Position numbers and translations under genes: made by a program
Part shown: one piece after another, positions 1 to 7,053 of the stretch
How positions within the stretch are numbered: the first letter of the stretch is position 1
Layout of the letters: each line of letters starts with the position of its first letter
Notes under the pieces: model-generated
Told to the model about the DNA's origin: nothing
Seen by the model: only the letters and a program-made list of their open reading frames with translations
The model's database searches: none
Assembly (NCBI GenBank): GCA_036555065.1
Contig: DATBLZ010000148.1
Location: 1-18,869 of the forward strand
Source: DATBLZ01 sp036555065
GTDB taxonomy: Bacteria > Pseudomonadota > Gammaproteobacteria > Steroidobacterales > Rariloculaceae
Reading direction: 5' to 3'
DNA length: 18,869 nt

Positions 1-338
1 CGCGTTCGCTCCAACCGGTTGTTAGACGGCACGCGGCCCTTGTTCGAAGGTTCGTCCGCAAAACCTTGGTACTCCGAAAGGAAGAGACTCATGCCAAGGT
101 CTGCCATTATGCGGAGATCGCTCGGTCGGAGCACAGGCCCACCGGCGAGTGCATCGCGCCTCCAAGAAAAGCCGACGTCTGCAACGTATTTGGCAGGCTC
201 CAAGTTGCTTCCGTCACCGCTGAGCCAAACCGAAAGCGCCTCAATCTGGGGCCTCAAATGCCATTCGCCGTCGCAAAGCCACGCGATCCTTTGGTTCTTC
301 CGCCCGTCTGCAGCTACGCGATAGATGTTGACTGGCAT
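1..338 (-). CDS. Integron-cassette-type hypothetical protein (partial, 3' end beyond window)
   Basis: An open frame starts with ATG at 338-336 and runs without a stop to the left edge, giving 112 complete codons. It begins MPVNIYRVAADGRKN and ends PSNKGRVPSNNRLERT. I recognise no functional domain. There is no signal peptide or membrane segment; the product is probably a small soluble protein. The last dozen residues are translated across the attC-like core site at 21-27. Tails of the form SNNRLERT are commonly seen on cassette-encoded proteins because the attC start is read in frame. The start codon lies about 20 bases inside the other core site (354-360), as usual for a cassette gene. Base composition is clearly less GC-rich than thyA next door, which fits transfer. 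The function is unknown; the frame itself is well supported by the absence of stops and by its fit to the cassette boundaries. Confidence 0.72.
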   Translation of the reverse strand, partial: MPVNIYRVAADGRKNQRIAWLCDGEWHLRPQIEALSVWLSGDGSNLEPAKYVADVGFSWRRDALAGGPVLRPSDLRIMADLGMSLFLSEYQGFADEPSNKGRVPSNNRLERT

Positions 339-360
339 GTTGGTCGGCGTGCCGTCTAAC
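1..360 (-). mobile_element. Putative integron gene cassette with partial attC
   Basis: Read on the minus strand, the segment begins with GTTAGAC (360-354, fitting GTTRRRY) and ends at GTCTAAC (27-21, fitting RYYYAAC). It continues into AACCGGTTGGAGCGAACGCG, which looks like the first half of an attC recombination site; the second half would lie left of the window. The single gene inside is in the usual orientation, with attC at its 3' end. Upstream of GTTAGAC the sequence is TTTCAAAG, resembling the end of attI sites (CAAAGTTAGGC in class 1). No integrase gene is present on the thyA side, so this is either the edge of an array lacking an integrase or a cassette inserted at a secondary site. 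This is inferred from short motifs, and the other half of attC is not visible. Confidence 0.6.
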
Positions 361-490
361 TTTGAAATCTACCCCAGATATTAGTCTTTGCAATGGTAAA
401 TATCTGGGCGATATTCCCGCCGACGGGCTGAAGCCGGCGCCGGCGCTCGATCTGATTTCGCATAAGCCGGATATGGGCGGACGCAAAGGG
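361..490. other. Intergenic spacer with a 10-bp inverted repeat (attI-like side of cassette / thyA 3' flank)
   Basis: Between the cassette boundary and the thyA stop there is no convincing gene. It holds a perfect inverted repeat, CCCAGATATT (373-382) and AATATCTGGG (399-408), separated by 16 bases. The arms are AT-rich compared with the surroundings. On the thyA sense strand it could form a hairpin, but no run of T follows, so a simple rho-independent terminator is not supported. It could be part of an integron attachment region or a protein-binding site. Confidence 0.45.
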
Positions 491-1285
491 CTAAACGGCG
501 ATCGGCGCCTTGATCGCGGCGTGCGCCTCGTAGCCCACGATCTCGAAATCCTCGAAGCGATATTCGAACAAGCTCGGGGGTCGTCGCCGTAGCACGAGCT
601 TCGGCAAAGGCAACGGCTTGCGCTTCAGCTGCTCGTCCGCGACCTCGAGGTGGTTCAAGTAGAGGTGGCAGTCGCCGCCCGTCCAAACGAACTCTCCGGG
701 CTCCAAGTCCGTTTGCTGCGCGACCATATGCGTAAGTAGCGCGTACGAGGCGATGTTGAACGGCACGCCAAGAAAAAAATCCGCGCTGCGCTGATAGAGC
801 TGGCACGATAACCGGCCGGCCGCAACATAAAACTGAAAAAGCGCGTGGCACGGCTGCAGCGCCATCCTGTCGAGCTCGGCCACGTTCCAGGCGCTGATGA
901 CGATGCGTCGCGAATCGGGATTCGTGCGCAGCAAATCGAGCGCGCGCTGCATCTGGTCGATCGGCTTTCCGTCGGCGCCCGGCCAGCGCCGCCATTGCGC
1001 GCCGTAGACGGGGCCGAGATCCCCGTTCTCGTCGGCCCACTCGTCCCAGATCGTCACGTTGTTCTCGTGCAGATACCTGACGTTCGTGCCGCCTTGGAGG
1101 AACCACAGGAGCTCGTGGATGATCGAGCGTAAGTGGACCTTCTTCGTCGTGACGACGGGCAAGCCGGCCGCGAGATCGAAGCGCATTTGGTGACCGAAGA
1201 CGCTGAGCGTGCCCGTGCCCGTGCGATCGTGCTTGCGCGCGCCGTGCTCGCGGATGTGGCGAAGCAAGTCGAGATACTGGCGCAT
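491..1285 (-). CDS. thyA: Thymidylate synthase
   Basis: Makes dTMP from dUMP using 5,10-methylenetetrahydrofolate as both one-carbon donor and reductant, in the cytoplasm. The product is 264 residues, the same length as E. coli ThyA. The catalytic cysteine is Cys146 in the motif LQPCHALFQF. The phosphate-binding arginines are present (Arg21 in HDRTGTGT; Arg126-Arg127 in DSRRIVISAWN), as are the QLYQRSADFFLGVPFNIASY region and the YLNHLEVADEQL segment. The start is ATG, 10 bases after the lgt stop; no clear Shine-Dalgarno sequence is visible, so translation may be coupled to lgt. The lgt-thyA order is common in gammaproteobacteria. Its stop lies 130 bases from the cassette boundary. Confidence 0.98.
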   Translation of the reverse strand: MRQYLDLLRHIREHGARKHDRTGTGTLSVFGHQMRFDLAAGLPVVTTKKVHLRSIIHELLWFLQGGTNVRYLHENNVTIWDEWADENGDLGPVYGAQWRRWPGADGKPIDQMQRALDLLRTNPDSRRIVISAWNVAELDRMALQPCHALFQFYVAAGRLSCQLYQRSADFFLGVPFNIASYALLTHMVAQQTDLEPGEFVWTGGDCHLYLNHLEVADEQLKRKPLPLPKLVLRRRPPSLFEYRFEDFEIVGYEAHAAIKAPIAV

Positions 1286-1295
1286 CGCCGCCGCG

Positions 1296-2078
1296 CTAGG
1301 CGCCGCGGCGCCGGTAAGCGAGCGCGAGCAGCACGAGGCCCGCGACGATCATCGGCGCCGTGAGAATTTGACCGCGCGTGACCCAGCCGAAAGCCTGATA
1401 ACCGATGTGTGCGTCGGGCAGGCGGATGAACTCGACGCCGAAACGGAACACTCCATACAACAACAAGAAGAGCCCCGAGACTGCCATGCGCGGCCGCGGC
1501 TTCGCCGAGAACCAAAACAGCACGACGAACATCACGATGCCCTCGAGAAACGCCTCGTAGAGCTGCGTCGGGTGCCGCGGCACGCCTTCGAAAACGACGC
1601 TCCAGGGGGCATCGGCCGACGTCTCTCGTCCCCAGAGCTCGCCGTTGATGAAATTACCGATGCGCACGAAGCAGATCGTCGGCGGAACCCACGGCGCGGC
1701 GAAGTCCGCGATCGCGAAGAAGGTCTGGCCGTTGCGCTTCGCGAACCAAGCTATCATCAGCAGCACGCCGACGAGCCCGCCGTGAAACGACATGCCGCCG
1801 CGCCAAACGTAGAAGAGGCTCACCGGGTCCTCCACGAGCGAGCCGAAGTCATAGATGAGCATGTAACCCACGCGCCCGCCGACAAACACGCCGATTGCGA
1901 TGTAGAAAACGAGATCTTCGACGCGCGCGGGCACAACGGGGCTATCGGCGCGCCGCGACCGGGCGCGCAGACCGAACCACCCGACGATGAAGCCGAGCAC
2001 GTACATGAGGCCGTACCAGTGCACGTGCAGTGGGCCGACCGAGAATGCGATGGGGTCGATGTCGGGGTACTGAAACAC
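1296..2078 (-). CDS. lgt: Phosphatidylglycerol--prolipoprotein diacylglyceryl transferase
   Basis: Inner-membrane enzyme that transfers diacylglycerol from phosphatidylglycerol to the lipobox cysteine of prolipoproteins, the first step of lipoprotein maturation. The 260-residue product has multiple hydrophobic segments. It carries the Lgt signatures: SFHGGLVGVLL around residue 100, the RIGNFINGELWG motif near residue 140, and VPRHPTQLYEAFLEG. The N-terminus FQYPDIDPIAFSVGPLHVHWYG is typical. The start is GTG at 2078-2076; no nearby ATG gives the conserved N-terminus. It lies directly upstream of thyA and is divergent from the DUF255 gene across a 120-base spacer. Confidence 0.97.
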   Translation of the reverse strand: MFQYPDIDPIAFSVGPLHVHWYGLMYVLGFIVGWFGLRARSRRADSPVVPARVEDLVFYIAIGVFVGGRVGYMLIYDFGSLVEDPVSLFYVWRGGMSFHGGLVGVLLMIAWFAKRNGQTFFAIADFAAPWVPPTICFVRIGNFINGELWGRETSADAPWSVVFEGVPRHPTQLYEAFLEGIVMFVVLFWFSAKPRPRMAVSGLFLLLYGVFRFGVEFIRLPDAHIGYQAFGWVTRGQILTAPMIVAGLVLLALAYRRRGA

Positions 2079-2149
2079 TAACGCGTCTACTCGCGATGCG
2101 ATGCGCGCCAGTGTAAGCGCGGCGCCGGTGCCTCGCTACTGGGAGTTGT

Positions 2150-2155
2150 TATAGT
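2150..2155 (+). promoter_or_regulatory. Possible -10 element upstream of the DUF255 gene
   Basis: TATAGT lies in a comparatively AT-rich patch (GTTGTTATAGTGG) 44 bases before the ATG. A convincing -35 at the right distance is not visible. If used, transcription would start close to 2162, so the REP-like hairpin at 2165-2190 would sit at the 5' end of the message. Confidence 0.3.
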
Positions 2156-2164
2156 GGCCCGGGA

Positions 2165-2190
2165 GAATCGCGGCTAAAGCCGCTCCTACG
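2165..2190 (-). repeat. REP-like palindrome in the 5' leader of the DUF255 gene
   Basis: The minus strand reads GTAGGAGCGGCTTTAGCCGC. The stem is a 6-bp perfect match, GCGGCT/AGCCGC. The same unit recurs at 12509-12531 and, diverged, at 4218-4244, 4251-4276 and 12473-12500. It ends 8 bases before the start codon of the DUF255 gene, so it could affect message stability or initiation. No RAYT transposase is in the window. Confidence 0.65.
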
Positions 2191-2198
2191 AAAGAAGC

Positions 2199-4229
2199 AT
2201 GCCGAACGCGCTCAAAGACGAGACGAGCCCTTACCTGCTGCAGCACGCGGACAACCCCGTCGATTGGCATGCCTGGAACGATGCAGCGCTCGCGCTCGCG
2301 CGCTCCGCAGACAAACCGATCTTGCTCTCGATCGGCTACTCGGCGTGCCACTGGTGCCACGTCATGGCGCACGAGTCGTTCGAAGACGACGCGACCGCGA
2401 AGCTAATGAATTCGCTATTCGTCAACATCAAGGTCGACCGCGAGGAGCGGCCCGACCTCGACCGCATCTATCAGCTCGCGCAGCAGCTGTTCACAGGCCG
2501 CGCGGGCGGCTGGCCGTTGACGATGTTTCTTACGCCCGATGATCACGTGCCCATTTTCGCGGGCACATATTTCCCGAAGCGCGCCAACTACGGCATGCCG
2601 GCCTTCAGCGACGTGCTCACGCGCGTCGAGGCCTATTATCGCGAGCAACGCGACGAGATAAGGCAGAACGGCCGGAGGCTCGAGACGGCGTTCCGCGAGA
2701 TGGACGCAAGCACCCTAGCCATCGATGCGCGGTTTACGCGCGAGCCGATTGCGCGCGCACGCGAGCGCCTCGGCGAAACCTTCGACAATCGCAACGGCGG
2801 GTTCGGCGACGCGCCCAAATTCCCGCACCCGACGAACGTCGATTTCCTGCTCGCGGCGTGGGCGCAGAGCCGCGCCGCCAGGGAGGACACGGGTGCACGC
2901 GATATCGCGCGTTTCACACTGACAAAGATGGCGCTGAGCGGCCTCTTCGATCACGTCGGCGGCGGATTCTTCCGCTACTGCGTCGATCGCGAGTGGACGA
3001 TCCCGCACTTCGAGAAGATGCTCTACGACAATGCCGCGCTGCTTGCATCGTACAGCGACGCGTACACCGCGACCGGCGAAGCGCTCTACGCCGACATCGC
3101 GAGCGCAACCGCCGATTGGCTGCTTCGCGACATGCAAGATCCGCGCGGCGGCTTCTATTCGACGCTCGACGCCGATTCCGAAGGCCACGAGGGCAAGTTC
3201 TATCTTTGGACGCCGGCCGAGATCGATGCGCTGCTCGATCCCGAGGAGGCTCTGCTCGTAAAACGGCGTTACGGCCTCGACGGTCCGCCGAATTTCGAGG
3301 GCCAAGCCTGGCACCTGCGCGCCGCGCCCGGCAATGCCCCGGATAACCTCGAGCGGCTGCGCGGCGCGCGCGCGAAACTGCTCGCGGCGCGCAATCGGCG
3401 CGTCTGGCCGGGCCGCGACGACAAGGTGCTCGTCGCTTGGAACGGCCTCGTCATTGCCGGGCTCGCCAAAGCCGCACGCGCGTTGCGCCGTCCCGAGCTC
3501 GCGGCCGCGGCAACGCGCGCCGTCGACTTCATTCGCGCCGAGCTCTGGATCAATGGCCGCCTCCGCGCAACGTACAAGGACGGACGCGCACGTTTTGCCG
3601 CGTACCTCGACGACTATGCTTTTCTTGCCGCGGGGCTCGTCGAGCTTCTGCAATGCCGCTGGCGGCCGGAGGATCTGCGCTTCGCGCAGGACCTGCTCGA
3701 CGTGTTGCTCGCGCACTTTTCCGATCCGCGCGGCGGCTTCTTCTTCACGGCCGACGACCACGAGCGTCTCATTCATCGCCCCAAGCCGCTTGCGGACGAG
3801 GCAATCCCATCCGGCAACGCGCTCGCCGCCGGCGCGCTGCTCGACTTGGGCCATCTGCTCGGCGAGCCGCGCTACCTCGACGCCGTCGCTGCGGCGCTAA
3901 CCGCCGCTTGGCCCGCGATCGAACAGTATCCGCACGCGCACGCAACGTTCCTGCGCGTGCTTGAGCGGACGCTCGAGCCGCCCGAGCTCGTCGTGCTCCG
4001 CGGTTCGCCCACCGACCTCGCCGAGTGGCAGACGGTCGCTCAAGACGGTTACCACCCGCACCGGCTCACGGTCGCGATTCCGGACACGACTGAGGGCTTG
4101 CCGGGCCTGCTCGCGGAGCGGCGCCCGGCCCGTGGCCCCGTCGCGTACGTGTGCTCGGGCACGCAATGCCGCGCGCCGCTCACGGCTGTAAGTGAGCTGG
4201 CGATGGCGCTCGGTATGAATCGCGGGTGA
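2199..4229 (+). CDS. DUF255 thioredoxin-domain protein (YyaL / SPATA20 family)
   Basis: 676 residues, the usual size for this family. The N-terminus MPNALKDETSPYLLQHADNPVDW is diagnostic. The thioredoxin-fold domain covers about residues 1-165 and carries the CHWCHVM motif near residue 50, followed by KVDREERPDLD and GGWPLTMFLTPD. The C-terminal two thirds (about 200-660) resembles an alpha/alpha-barrel like N-acylglucosamine epimerases and unsaturated glycosidases, with GGFFRYCVDREWTIPHFEKM, FYSTLDADSEGHEGKFY and DDKVLVAWNGL. The biochemical role of bacterial members is not established; a redox or carbohydrate-related activity is only suggested by fold. No signal peptide is visible. The ATG at 2199 directly precedes the conserved N-terminus, with a weak purine-rich GAAAGAAG ahead of it. 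The last three residues and stop are encoded by a REP-like repeat. Confidence 0.93.
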   Translation: MPNALKDETSPYLLQHADNPVDWHAWNDAALALARSADKPILLSIGYSACHWCHVMAHESFEDDATAKLMNSLFVNIKVDREERPDLDRIYQLAQQLFTGRAGGWPLTMFLTPDDHVPIFAGTYFPKRANYGMPAFSDVLTRVEAYYREQRDEIRQNGRRLETAFREMDASTLAIDARFTREPIARARERLGETFDNRNGGFGDAPKFPHPTNVDFLLAAWAQSRAAREDTGARDIARFTLTKMALSGLFDHVGGGFFRYCVDREWTIPHFEKMLYDNAALLASYSDAYTATGEALYADIASATADWLLRDMQDPRGGFYSTLDADSEGHEGKFYLWTPAEIDALLDPEEALLVKRRYGLDGPPNFEGQAWHLRAAPGNAPDNLERLRGARAKLLAARNRRVWPGRDDKVLVAWNGLVIAGLAKAARALRRPELAAAATRAVDFIRAELWINGRLRATYKDGRARFAAYLDDYAFLAAGLVELLQCRWRPEDLRFAQDLLDVLLAHFSDPRGGFFFTADDHERLIHRPKPLADEAIPSGNALAAGALLDLGHLLGEPRYLDAVAAALTAAWPAIEQYPHAHATFLRVLERTLEPPELVVLRGSPTDLAEWQTVAQDGYHPHRLTVAIPDTTEGLPGLLAERRPARGPVAYVCSGTQCRAPLTAVSELAMALGMNRG

Positions 4230-4276
4230 AGCCGCTCCCGCGAGGCTAGAGATCGCGGCCGAAACCGCCCCCACGA
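4218..4276 (-). repeat. Pair of REP-like palindromes at the 3' end of the DUF255 gene
   Basis: Two units lie in tandem: 4218-4244 (contains GTGAAGCCGCTCCCGCG) and 4251-4276 (contains GATCGCGGCCGAAACCGCCC). Both are diverged copies of the unit at 2165-2190. The first forms a stem CGCGGG/CCCGCG (4221-4226 with 4237-4242) with the stop codon of the DUF255 gene in its loop. The pair fills the gap between two convergent genes, the usual location of REP elements, and may act as a 3' stabiliser or terminator for one or both messages. Confidence 0.6.
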
Positions 4277-4284
4277 CGGGTCGA

Positions 4285-4818
4285 CTAGCGGTTCGGCGGA
4301 GTCAGCGGGTTCGGCAGTTGCTCCGGCGGGAGCTGCTGGAACGGGCTCACAATGAAGTTATCCCCCACGGGAACCGGCTCCACCGCGATCTGGCCACCTC
4401 CACCGACGGCCACGAGATAGGTGAGCGCGCCGCGGCACGTGACACGCCAGCCGCCGAGCGGATCGCCGCCCTGCTCCGCGCTCGTGACATCACCGCACGC
4501 GAATCCGTTCTCACGGATCGCGATCAAAAGTGCGTCATTGCGGAACGCCTCCGACGCATCGCGGAGCTGCGTCTGCCAAGCGAGGTCGCGCTCGCTGCGC
4601 GACGGGGTTGCAGGCGCGCTCGCCGGCGTGCCCGACGCAGAACCGCGCGATCGAGTGTCGTCCGGCGACGCGGACCGCGCCGCGAGCGCTGCTTCATGCG
4701 CCGCGTGCGCGTCGTCCAGCGCCTGACCCGCTTCGCGCCCGTCGCGATAGACCAGCGTGAGAATCACTGCGGCCGCAACGCCGGCGATCACGGCAAACAG
4801 CGTTTTCAAGCCGGTCAC
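4285..4818 (-). CDS. Membrane-anchored hypothetical protein
   Basis: 177 residues from a GTG start at 4818-4816, chosen because GGAG lies 5 bases ahead of it and the hydrophobic segment LFAVIAGVAAAVILTLVY then falls at residues 6-23. The frame stays open further upstream, but that part lies over the tannase gene. After the single membrane segment come an Ala/Ser/Pro/Thr-rich linker (about 45-75) and a compact domain (about 80-150) with two cysteines, in NGFACGDVTSAEQ and GGWRVTCRGALTYLV. The end is proline-rich. The likely topology is N-in with the domain in the periplasm. I do not recognise the family. It follows the tannase gene on the same strand after 32 bases, so the two are probably co-transcribed. 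Confidence 0.72.
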   Translation of the reverse strand: MTGLKTLFAVIAGVAAAVILTLVYRDGREAGQALDDAHAAHEAALAARSASPDDTRSRGSASGTPASAPATPSRSERDLAWQTQLRDASEAFRNDALLIAIRENGFACGDVTSAEQGGDPLGGWRVTCRGALTYLVAVGGGGQIAVEPVPVGDNFIVSPFQQLPPEQLPNPLTPPNR

Positions 4819-4829
4819 TGTTACTCCAT

Positions 4830-4850
4830 GCGCCGGGCCACGGCCCGCGC
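4830..4850 (-). other. Intercistronic hairpin between tannase gene and downstream gene
   Basis: GGGCC (4835-4839) and GGCCC (4842-4846) are flanked by further pairing of GCGC arms with one bulged base. There is no T run, so it is not a classical terminator. It sits immediately before the GGAG of the downstream gene and could limit read-through translation or mark a processing site. Confidence 0.35.
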
Positions 4851-6353
4851 CTACGGCGCCGCGCAGCTCCAGTTGCGCGCGTCCTTGAGGTCGCCGCCGC
4901 CTGCATATTTCGCGTATTGCGGATACGGACAGAGCGGCCGCGAGAGACCGGATTCCGGATTCGTCGCCAACATTTGCGCGGGTGCTACGCCTTGCTCGCG
5001 CCATTGCTCGAGCGCCGTCAGCGTGTCGAACGTATTTACGCCCGGCCCGCCGCGGCAATGGCCCATGCCCGGTGCGAGAAAGAGCCGCAACCAATCGTCC
5101 TGCGCCGAGCCCATTTCCGCGCGCACGCTCTCGTAATAGAGCACCGTGTTCTCGGGCGTGATCCCCGTGTCGCGCCAGCCTGCATAGAGCAGGAGCTTGC
5201 CGCCGTGCCCTTCGAAACCGCGCAAGTCCGGATTCACGGCGTCGACCCAGCCGGCGGCGGCGTCGATGATCGGCATATCGCGATCGAGGTCGAAGTTGCG
5301 CCAATCATAATTTGCGTCCTGAAACCCGAGGATGCGGATCGTGTCGAACGCGAACGAGCCCGGACCCTCCGGCGAGCTCGCGAGCGCCGGCAGCGGGTTG
5401 CCCATCGCCTGCCCCGAAAACAGCAACTCGCCATTGCCGGTGCGCAGCCCGCCGTAGAACGTCTCGACGGTGCGCAGTTCCGGCTCCGTGAGACACGCGC
5501 CGCCCTCTGCGCCGCCGTCGCACAAGAGCGTCGCGAAGTCGAACGAGCACTCGCGCGGGTTGTTGAGAAACCCCTCGCCGTACGAATCGCACGCGGCCAT
5601 GACGGCGGCATTGACGAGCGCGGCCTTCTCCTCCGAGATCGCTTCCTCGGGGTGGCGCGCAATACGCATGCTGCGGTAAGCCCCGACCGTGTGCATGTGG
5701 ACGTGCCGGTTGGCAAGCGCGCCCGCGATGATGCCGTCGAAATCTCCGGGGTAGCGTTGCGCAGCCATGACGGCTTGACGGCCACCCGTCGAGCAGCCTT
5801 TGAAGTACGAGTAGTCGAGCGGCGCGGCGTAGAAGACGTCGATTATTCGCTTCGACTTGATCGTCATGTCGTGAACGGCGCGGTAGGCGAAGTCGACGAT
5901 CTTCTCGGGATGGCCGAGCGCGAACATGCCGCCCGGGCCGTCGGCGGGCGAATGGCCCGTGTCGGTCCCCGCGGTTGCGTAGCCGCGCCGGAGCCCCGCG
6001 GCCATGTCGGCGTAACCGGTAAGCGAACCGGCCCAGCCGCCGTTGCCGACCGCGAGGAACTTGCCGTTCCAGCGCTCGGTCGGAAGCCAGAGCTCGACGT
6101 TGATGTTCGAGTCGGCAGTCGGCGTGAGCACCATCGTCACGCGGCAATGCGCCGGGAGCTGCTCCGGCGCGCGGCTCGGCGCGTCCGGCGGTCCCCCGCC
6201 CGGCGGTCCGCCGCGCGTCGGCGGCGTGAACGGGCCTGCGGCAACCGCGCTCACGCTCGTGATCGTGCCGCCGGGAATCGCCAATTCTTGCAAGTCCGTG
6301 CAGGGCATCGTCGTGAAGCCCGCAGCGAGTTGCATCAGGATGGAAGTGATCAC
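4851..6353 (-). CDS. Tannase / feruloyl esterase family alpha/beta-hydrolase
   Basis: 500 residues, within the family range. These enzymes hydrolyse ester bonds of phenolic acids such as galloyl or feruloyl esters; the exact substrate cannot be read from sequence. The family's CS-D-HC arrangement is visible: Cys187-Ser188 in KGCSTGGRQ, Asp395 in YAGWRDTGITP, and His432-Cys433 in APGMGHCRGGPG. The two cysteines form a disulfide next to the triad in known members. WNGKFLAVGNGGWAGS and GYATAGTDTGHS are also family signatures. The GTG start at 6353-6351 has a G-rich GGGGGG tract just upstream. The N-terminal hydrophobic stretch is short and a signal peptide is not convincing, although relatives are secreted. 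A Pro/Gly-rich loop occurs at residues 42-65. A small membrane protein gene follows on the same strand. Confidence 0.92.
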   Translation of the reverse strand: MITSILMQLAAGFTTMPCTDLQELAIPGGTITSVSAVAAGPFTPPTRGGPPGGGPPDAPSRAPEQLPAHCRVTMVLTPTADSNINVELWLPTERWNGKFLAVGNGGWAGSLTGYADMAAGLRRGYATAGTDTGHSPADGPGGMFALGHPEKIVDFAYRAVHDMTIKSKRIIDVFYAAPLDYSYFKGCSTGGRQAVMAAQRYPGDFDGIIAGALANRHVHMHTVGAYRSMRIARHPEEAISEEKAALVNAAVMAACDSYGEGFLNNPRECSFDFATLLCDGGAEGGACLTEPELRTVETFYGGLRTGNGELLFSGQAMGNPLPALASSPEGPGSFAFDTIRILGFQDANYDWRNFDLDRDMPIIDAAAGWVDAVNPDLRGFEGHGGKLLLYAGWRDTGITPENTVLYYESVRAEMGSAQDDWLRLFLAPGMGHCRGGPGVNTFDTLTALEQWREQGVAPAQMLATNPESGLSRPLCPYPQYAKYAGGGDLKDARNWSCAAP

Positions 6354-6397
6354 GCTCTGCCCCCCAAGTCTGCCGGGCGCTCGTGGCCCGTGCGCCC

Positions 6398-6405
6398 CTT
6401 ATACT
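6398..6405. promoter_or_regulatory. Possible overlapping divergent -10 elements
   Basis: The 58-base gap between the tannase gene and the metalloprotease gene contains CTTATACT. It reads TATACT on the plus strand (6400-6405, 6 bases before the protease ATG) and TATAAG on the minus strand. Neither has a recognisable -35. A plus-strand start here would give an almost leaderless message. Confidence 0.25.
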
Positions 6406-6411
6406 ACAACG

Positions 6412-7053
6412 ATGAAAGCGCGCGGCTCGGCGTGGCTCCTCGTGACGGCAACGCTCTTGGGCGGCAAAAGCTACGCCCAATTCGAACGCCTCGACCCCGG
6501 GACGGTGACTTACTACATCGGCGCAGGCTCACCCGGCTCGGGCTACGCCGCCGGCGACGCCGAGCTCGCGGTTTGGGCGCTCGGGACGTGGCAGCGGGCC
6601 GCGCCCGAGGGCGCTCTTGTATTCGAGCCCGGCGCCGAAGAAACCGCTCTCGTGCGCGTCTATTTCGTCACGGCCGGATTCGGGCAATATGGCGAGGCGC
6701 GTGCGCTCGACGTCGGCGGGCGCCGCGGCGCCGCCGTATTCGTCAGGCCCGATACGCGCGCGCTCGGCGCGGACATCGCGAGCCTCACGGCCGCCGATCC
6801 GCTGCTGCGCGACGCGATCGTATACCTGACGTGCCTCCACGAACTCGGCCACGCGCTCGGTCTGCAGCACACGGCCGATTTCGCGGACATCATGTACTCG
6901 TTTCAGTTCGGCGGCGACATTCCCGCCTACTTCGGCCGGTACCGCGAGCAACTCGAGACGCGCGCCGACATCGCGCGGGCGAGCGGGCTGTCCGCGGGCG
7001 ACATCGCGCGGCTCGCGACGCTCTATCGCGAGCTGCCGCCGAAGGATCAGTAA
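6412..7053 (+). CDS. Secreted matrixin-like zinc metalloprotease
   Basis: 213 residues from ATG at 6412. This start gives a signal peptide (MKARGSAWLLVTATLLGGKSYA, cleavage likely after residue 22); the frame is open further upstream but there it lies over the tannase gene. The zinc site is HELGHALGLQH, with ligands His143, His147, His153 and catalytic Glu144, followed by a Met-turn-like DIMYS (Met161). This is the metzincin pattern, most like the M10 matrixin catalytic domain. No propeptide cysteine switch is visible between the signal peptide and the catalytic core, so a conventional zymogen is unlikely. The substrate is unknown; the site of action should be periplasmic or extracellular. 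The gene converges with the M23 peptidase gene, and the two ends overlap by 7 bases. Confidence 0.85.
   Translation: MKARGSAWLLVTATLLGGKSYAQFERLDPGTVTYYIGAGSPGSGYAAGDAELAVWALGTWQRAAPEGALVFEPGAEETALVRVYFVTAGFGQYGEARALDVGGRRGAAVFVRPDTRALGADIASLTAADPLLRDAIVYLTCLHELGHALGLQHTADFADIMYSFQFGGDIPAYFGRYREQLETRADIARASGLSAGDIARLATLYRELPPKDQ

Noticed and set aside
361..490. A complete attC site between the cassette and thyA
   Set aside because: No RYYYAAC partner for the GTTAGAC at 354-360 is found within this spacer on the minus strand, so an attI-like or secondary site fits better than attC.
2715..3854. A 379-codon minus-strand open frame
   Set aside because: It is fully antisense to the DUF255 gene, whose motifs and length are clear; the translation shows no recognisable domain.
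4819..5304. N-terminal extension of the small membrane protein to a start at 5304
   Set aside because: The extension is out of frame over the tannase 3' coding region, Arg-rich, and would bury the membrane segment mid-protein. The GTG at 4818 has a well-spaced GGAG.
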